Assembly: GCA_030770545.1 (NCBI GenBank)
Contig: CM061096.1
Coordinates: 15,047,501 to 15,111,500 of the forward strand
Direction: 5' to 3'
DNA from: Macropodus opercularis
Lineage: Eukaryota; Chordata; Actinopteri; Anabantiformes; Osphronemidae
DNA: 64,000 nucleotides
The notes below the pieces were generated by a model that worked only from the letters and a program-made list of their open reading frames with translations, was not told where the DNA came from and searched no databases. The first letter of the stretch is position 1, and every line of letters starts with the position of its first letter. Of this stretch, positions 60,351 to 64,000 are shown one piece after another. The translations under genes were made by a program, and so were the position numbers.

Positions 60351-63300
60351 CTGCTTGTTGACCTGCAAGCCCAGGCCTCCGGTAGATGTTTAAACTGACC
60401 AAACACACACCTGCTGCAGTGTTGACGGCGTGACTCCAGTTTTGTGCTGTGCATGGTTCCTCCACATGCTAACGATGTACATTGAGATGCTGCCGGTAGG
60501 TAATGAACGTTTGCGGGGGGTAGAGCTTGGAGAGCAGGGTTAACTGGATTGATTGATTCCTTTCAGGACTTGGAGTCATAGCATCCGTAGAGGCCATATG
60601 ATTCAGCAGCAACTGTAACAGAGAGGACTCTGTTGTGAGTGGTGTTATGCTTGAATCGGTTCAATTCATTATAAGTTGTAAATGCCACTGCCTAAGTTAC
60701 AGGGTACCAATCATCTCGGCTCAGCCTGGAAATGAAAAGTCGTTTTTCGCAGTCCACTTGTCGTCTCCTCTCTCATCTGTGCATGTGAAGTTCAATTAAT
60801 TGACAATGCGGCTGTAATTTCCTGTCTCACCCTTTTTGTTCGCAACTAAAAGTGGGCTCTTCGTCCGGCGCTTTAATCCCCCGCCGTCCAAGCGCATCAT
60901 CCGCGGCTGCTTTCATATTTACCCAGCGTGTACGTGTGTGTCGGTGTTAATGAGAACGTCTCCCTGCAGCCGGGATTAGCGCGCTGGGTGTTACTGAAGG
61001 CTGTCCACGGCGGGTGACAGGAATCAGTGGTGACAGCCCGCCTCAGGATCACCCGCAGGTGATTTGGAGCGAACATCCACCCGAGTGCCATGTTGTTCTT
61101 TTTGCTTGCAGCCATTGTTGTTTCCTCTAAAAATAGTTGATTGTTATTATAGTGTGTAATAAGCGAACCGCAGCTACAGTGATCGTTTCCTTTGATCCGT
61201 TCGTCTTGTTCTCTCCTACCCTGTGTCCTCCAGGGGAATTGTGCGCTGAGCCTCATATCAGACATCTGTCCTTTGCTTAACCTCACACGCCGGCTTCCCT
61301 CTATAGTCACACGCAAATTATTTACAACATTACCCCCAACCATACTTTCATCACGTCTTGTGACAGGGGCGTTGAAAGACGGGTTTACTTATTAAAAAGC
61401 TTTAGAGAGATTATGTTGACTGGTCACAGTTCTTCACTGGTCCAATAATGAGGAATGAGGTTCATCTAAATTTAATCTGCACTTTATGCCATGTGAAGGT
61501 GAAATTGTTGTACTGATGCAGATCACAGACTAGGGAATATACCAGTGATGAGCTAGAAACCACTTGTCTTGTCTTGTCTAATGTAGGTCAGCGAACTGAC
61601 AGAACATAAAAGACCACCAGCCTAAAGCTTCCAGGTTCATTACCACCTGAAACCTGAATCCAATATCGAACCGGAACTGATCTTATGGCGCAGACACAAT
61701 ATGAAAACACTATATGGTGTAAAAGGGAAAATAATTAGAGCAAGTGAGGATGAGGGGTTTTAATCTGCTGTGATCAGAAGTGGATCTCGTCAGGGTCAGT
61801 AGTCGGACTCGTGCACAGCGACAGGTGTGCGTCAGTCTCGTGTGACAGCACAACAGAGCCCTGAGTGTCTGTTATGAGAGCACGAGGACAACAAGCTGCT
61901 GCTGACTCAGGCTTCCATGATACCAAATGGAAGAAACCTCCTGCGCCGTGTGACTGCGACATCGTGTCCGTAAACCTCATCTGTCACAAGCACTCGTCAC
62001 CACAACCACAACGAACCGTCGCACACAAGAAACCCATCTGTGCTGCTGAGTACAACTGCACAGTGATGTCCAGATGTTTTGTGCGTGAGAATGGAGAAGA
62101 GTGAGAGAAGGAATTTGAGCTGGAGGGATCTGTGTTAATAACTATTGCAGAGCTACAGTAAAAGTCAGACTTGTAAACACAAGTTAGTAGAATTATTAAT
62201 ATCATTTCAACTGTTAATAAGCTGCGTTGTGATATTTTACATGTAGAAATGCAGCAAACCTGTGTATTACAGGCCTGAGCCGTCCAGTCGCCAGAGCCAA
62301 AACAATAAGCCGCCAACTGTTCATTACATAAAGAGCGAGTTGGCGGCAGTCAGAAACTTGTCACACTTCGGTTATGAAGTTTTTGTTTTAGCACAAGCTG
62401 AAGCTGTAGTAAGTGAAATGACTGATTATATAACCAAATGTCTTGTTTCCGGTCCCTCTGCGTTCACACTGGTACATTCGCACCACGGTGGTACCTTCCC
62501 ATCCCTGCTGCCACCTGCCGACCCAGGGCCTCGAACCCAGGTCCCTGCAGTAAGCAGAGTTAAGCTGCACAAATAAATCACAAATCATCTTTTTTCCATA
62601 TGCTCTGAAAAACCATATGCATGCGAGTAAACTGTACATCTTCCAGTTGGCTTCCTTCAAGCCTAAACGTTTAATTTGACTTTTTTTCTAGTTTGGTAGA
62701 AATCGTGGAAAGAGTGTGATTCAAACTATGCAAATAATTAGCACATTTTTTTTGGTTATGCAATCTGTTCCTTCTGCAGCCAACAGAAACAAAAGATGCC
62801 CAGTGATCCACTACCTTCTTAGAGCCACATCCATCCATAAGATACTACACAACATCCAGTGACTTTTTCCTCTAAGGCTTGTTTTGAAAGGAGATTCAAG
62901 GACTTTTGATTTGACTGGACTAGATTAAATTGGCTTATAATGACATTTTCACATAAAAGTAAACACCTCTCATCTTGCTAACTCTCCTTCACATGCATTT
63001 TGTACAGTAGGCGTAACCCGATCGTGATAGAGCAGGCCTTTGTCAGCAGTGCTCTTTAGTTTGCAGCCTCCTGGCAGTCAGCTGGAGGTTTACATAATCG
63101 TCAGCGCCTTAGTTACGAGCCATGCTGTCATCACGACACCTGCCACAGCAACCTGACCGGCCGACTCCCGCTGGGCCTTCACATGGCCTCGACATGGAGC
63201 ATGTGAGAGCAGAGCGAGGAGTGATGTCATGAAGCATGATAGAGAGGAGCCGTGTATCACATGTGAAGTAAATAAAATAAAAATGTATTCTGCTCGTGTT

Positions 63301-64000
63301 TGTTCTTTCTGGACGACAGGGGGCCTGTGTTTCCCATCAAACCTTTTTCCAGGTAGCTGATCCAAATGAGAAATCCCCATGAATGCAAAGAAAACATTAT
63401 AGAACCGTATACAAACCCAAGATCTGAGTCGTCCATCGTGCTCTTCACATGCAGATTCATGTCGTCCCCTATCGCCTCTTTTGAACTGAGTGGTTTCTGT
63501 GCTGTTCGTATTATTCGGGGCAGAGACACACAAAGCGCTGCCCGAACGCTCATTAATGCTCAACGACACAGTTTGCTCACCAGTATGTTCCATCAAAGCT
63601 GTTGAGTGTAGTGGGGTGTTGACAACCCTCCAGCAATAGACTGAGGTGGAACTTGCTGCAGCTGACAGTCCTTGACACTCAACAACATCATATGAATGAT
63701 AAATATGTGTGTCAATAGTCAGGTGAGACTGAAGGTTTTCTGAGAAAGGCCGTAAATATTTTCCCAGTCGCCGTTTGAAAGCTCTGTAAACACTTTTCTA
63801 ACGCGGTCAGTCAGTCACATTAAACAGCATTTGAGCGGCTCAGTAAGACTGTGGTGAGGTCGGACCAAACAGTCTCTCCATCAGTAAAACCAACTGTGGA
63901 TGCTCGGCTTTGGAAGAGTGGTGGTTCAGGCTCTTCCCAGTGTTCATGGCAGCAGCAGTAGGTCCAGCGTGTGCTTCGCCTTGTTCAAGCTCGTTCATTT
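60351..64000. other. Intergenic, no gene recognised
   Basis: No supported exon. A CpG-containing patch spans about 60850-61080. Open frames at 60897-61343 and 63090-63596 on the minus strand (148 and 168 codons) resemble no family I know and lack splice or start signals, so they are left out as genes. Confidence 0.5.
62527..62537 (-). repeat. Pol III B-box match, probable SINE fragment
   Basis: On the minus strand GGTTCGAGGCC is an exact match to the B-box consensus GGTTCGANNCC, set in CTGCAGGGACCTGG...CTGGGTCGG, wording common in fish SINE-type repeats. No good A-box lies at tRNA spacing on that strand, so this is not a tRNA gene; a truncated or degenerate tRNA-derived repeat is likely. Confidence 0.35.

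Noticed and set aside
59515..60465. Long repetitive open frames with His/Trp/Gly or Pro/Ser/His repeats
   Set aside because: They are readings of the 10-bp minisatellite, open on both strands because the unit has no stop.
63090..63596. 168-codon minus-strand open frame
   Set aside because: No motif, signal or exon structure; contains a second overlapping open frame on the same strand.

Overview
The window looks like vertebrate nuclear DNA from a bony fish. It holds two intron-containing genes whose proteins match the vertebrate SEC14L1 and NPTX1 families, compact introns (sec14l1 coding exons fit in 7 kb), a relic of the Tc1-like transposon common in teleosts, AT microsatellites and minisatellites. 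There is no bacterial gene organisation, CRISPR array or operon. A spiny-rayed (percomorph-like) teleost is an inference from gene compactness and repeat types; the species cannot be named.

Layout. 1-9.95 kb: no supportable gene, one degenerate interspersed-repeat tail. 9.96-10.9 kb: a 119-bp palindromic A/T block, then a CpG-containing TATA-less promoter with several ACGTCAC sites, a probable non-coding first exon and a YY1-like site. 10.93-17.85 kb (+): complete sec14l1, 15 coding exons that join in frame to 704 codons plus stop, with an internally deleted Tc1 relic in one intron. 18.3-35.6 kb: intergenic, with two perfect 13-bp hairpins and a tRNA-like A/B-box remnant. 36.49-38.95 kb (-): complete nptx1, 5 coding exons, 432 codons plus stop, with a TATA box about 100 bp and an RE1/NRSE (REST) site about 450 bp upstream of the ATG. 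39.4-64 kb: gene-poor, containing one unidentified exon-like segment, a G-quadruplex motif, a 26-unit 20-bp minisatellite inside a dispersed-repeat-like sequence, an 82-unit 10-bp minisatellite, and three CpG-dense patches.

The two genes face each other tail to tail across about 17 kb. They act in unrelated pathways: Sec14l1 is a cytosolic lipid-binding adaptor type protein with PRELI/MSF1, CRAL-TRIO and GOLD domains; neuronal pentraxin 1 is a secreted synaptic organiser. Both human orthologues lie on 17q25 but are not neighbours, so this is conserved macrosynteny with local rearrangement. The RE1 site fits neuron-restricted nptx1 expression, and the CRE/ETS TATA-less promoter fits broad sec14l1 expression. 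No convincing new gene system was found. The most interesting items are the RE1 site, the A/B-box plus hairpin unit near 27.7 kb, the promoter-proximal palindrome, the nested minisatellite and the orphan exon candidate at 47.2 kb.
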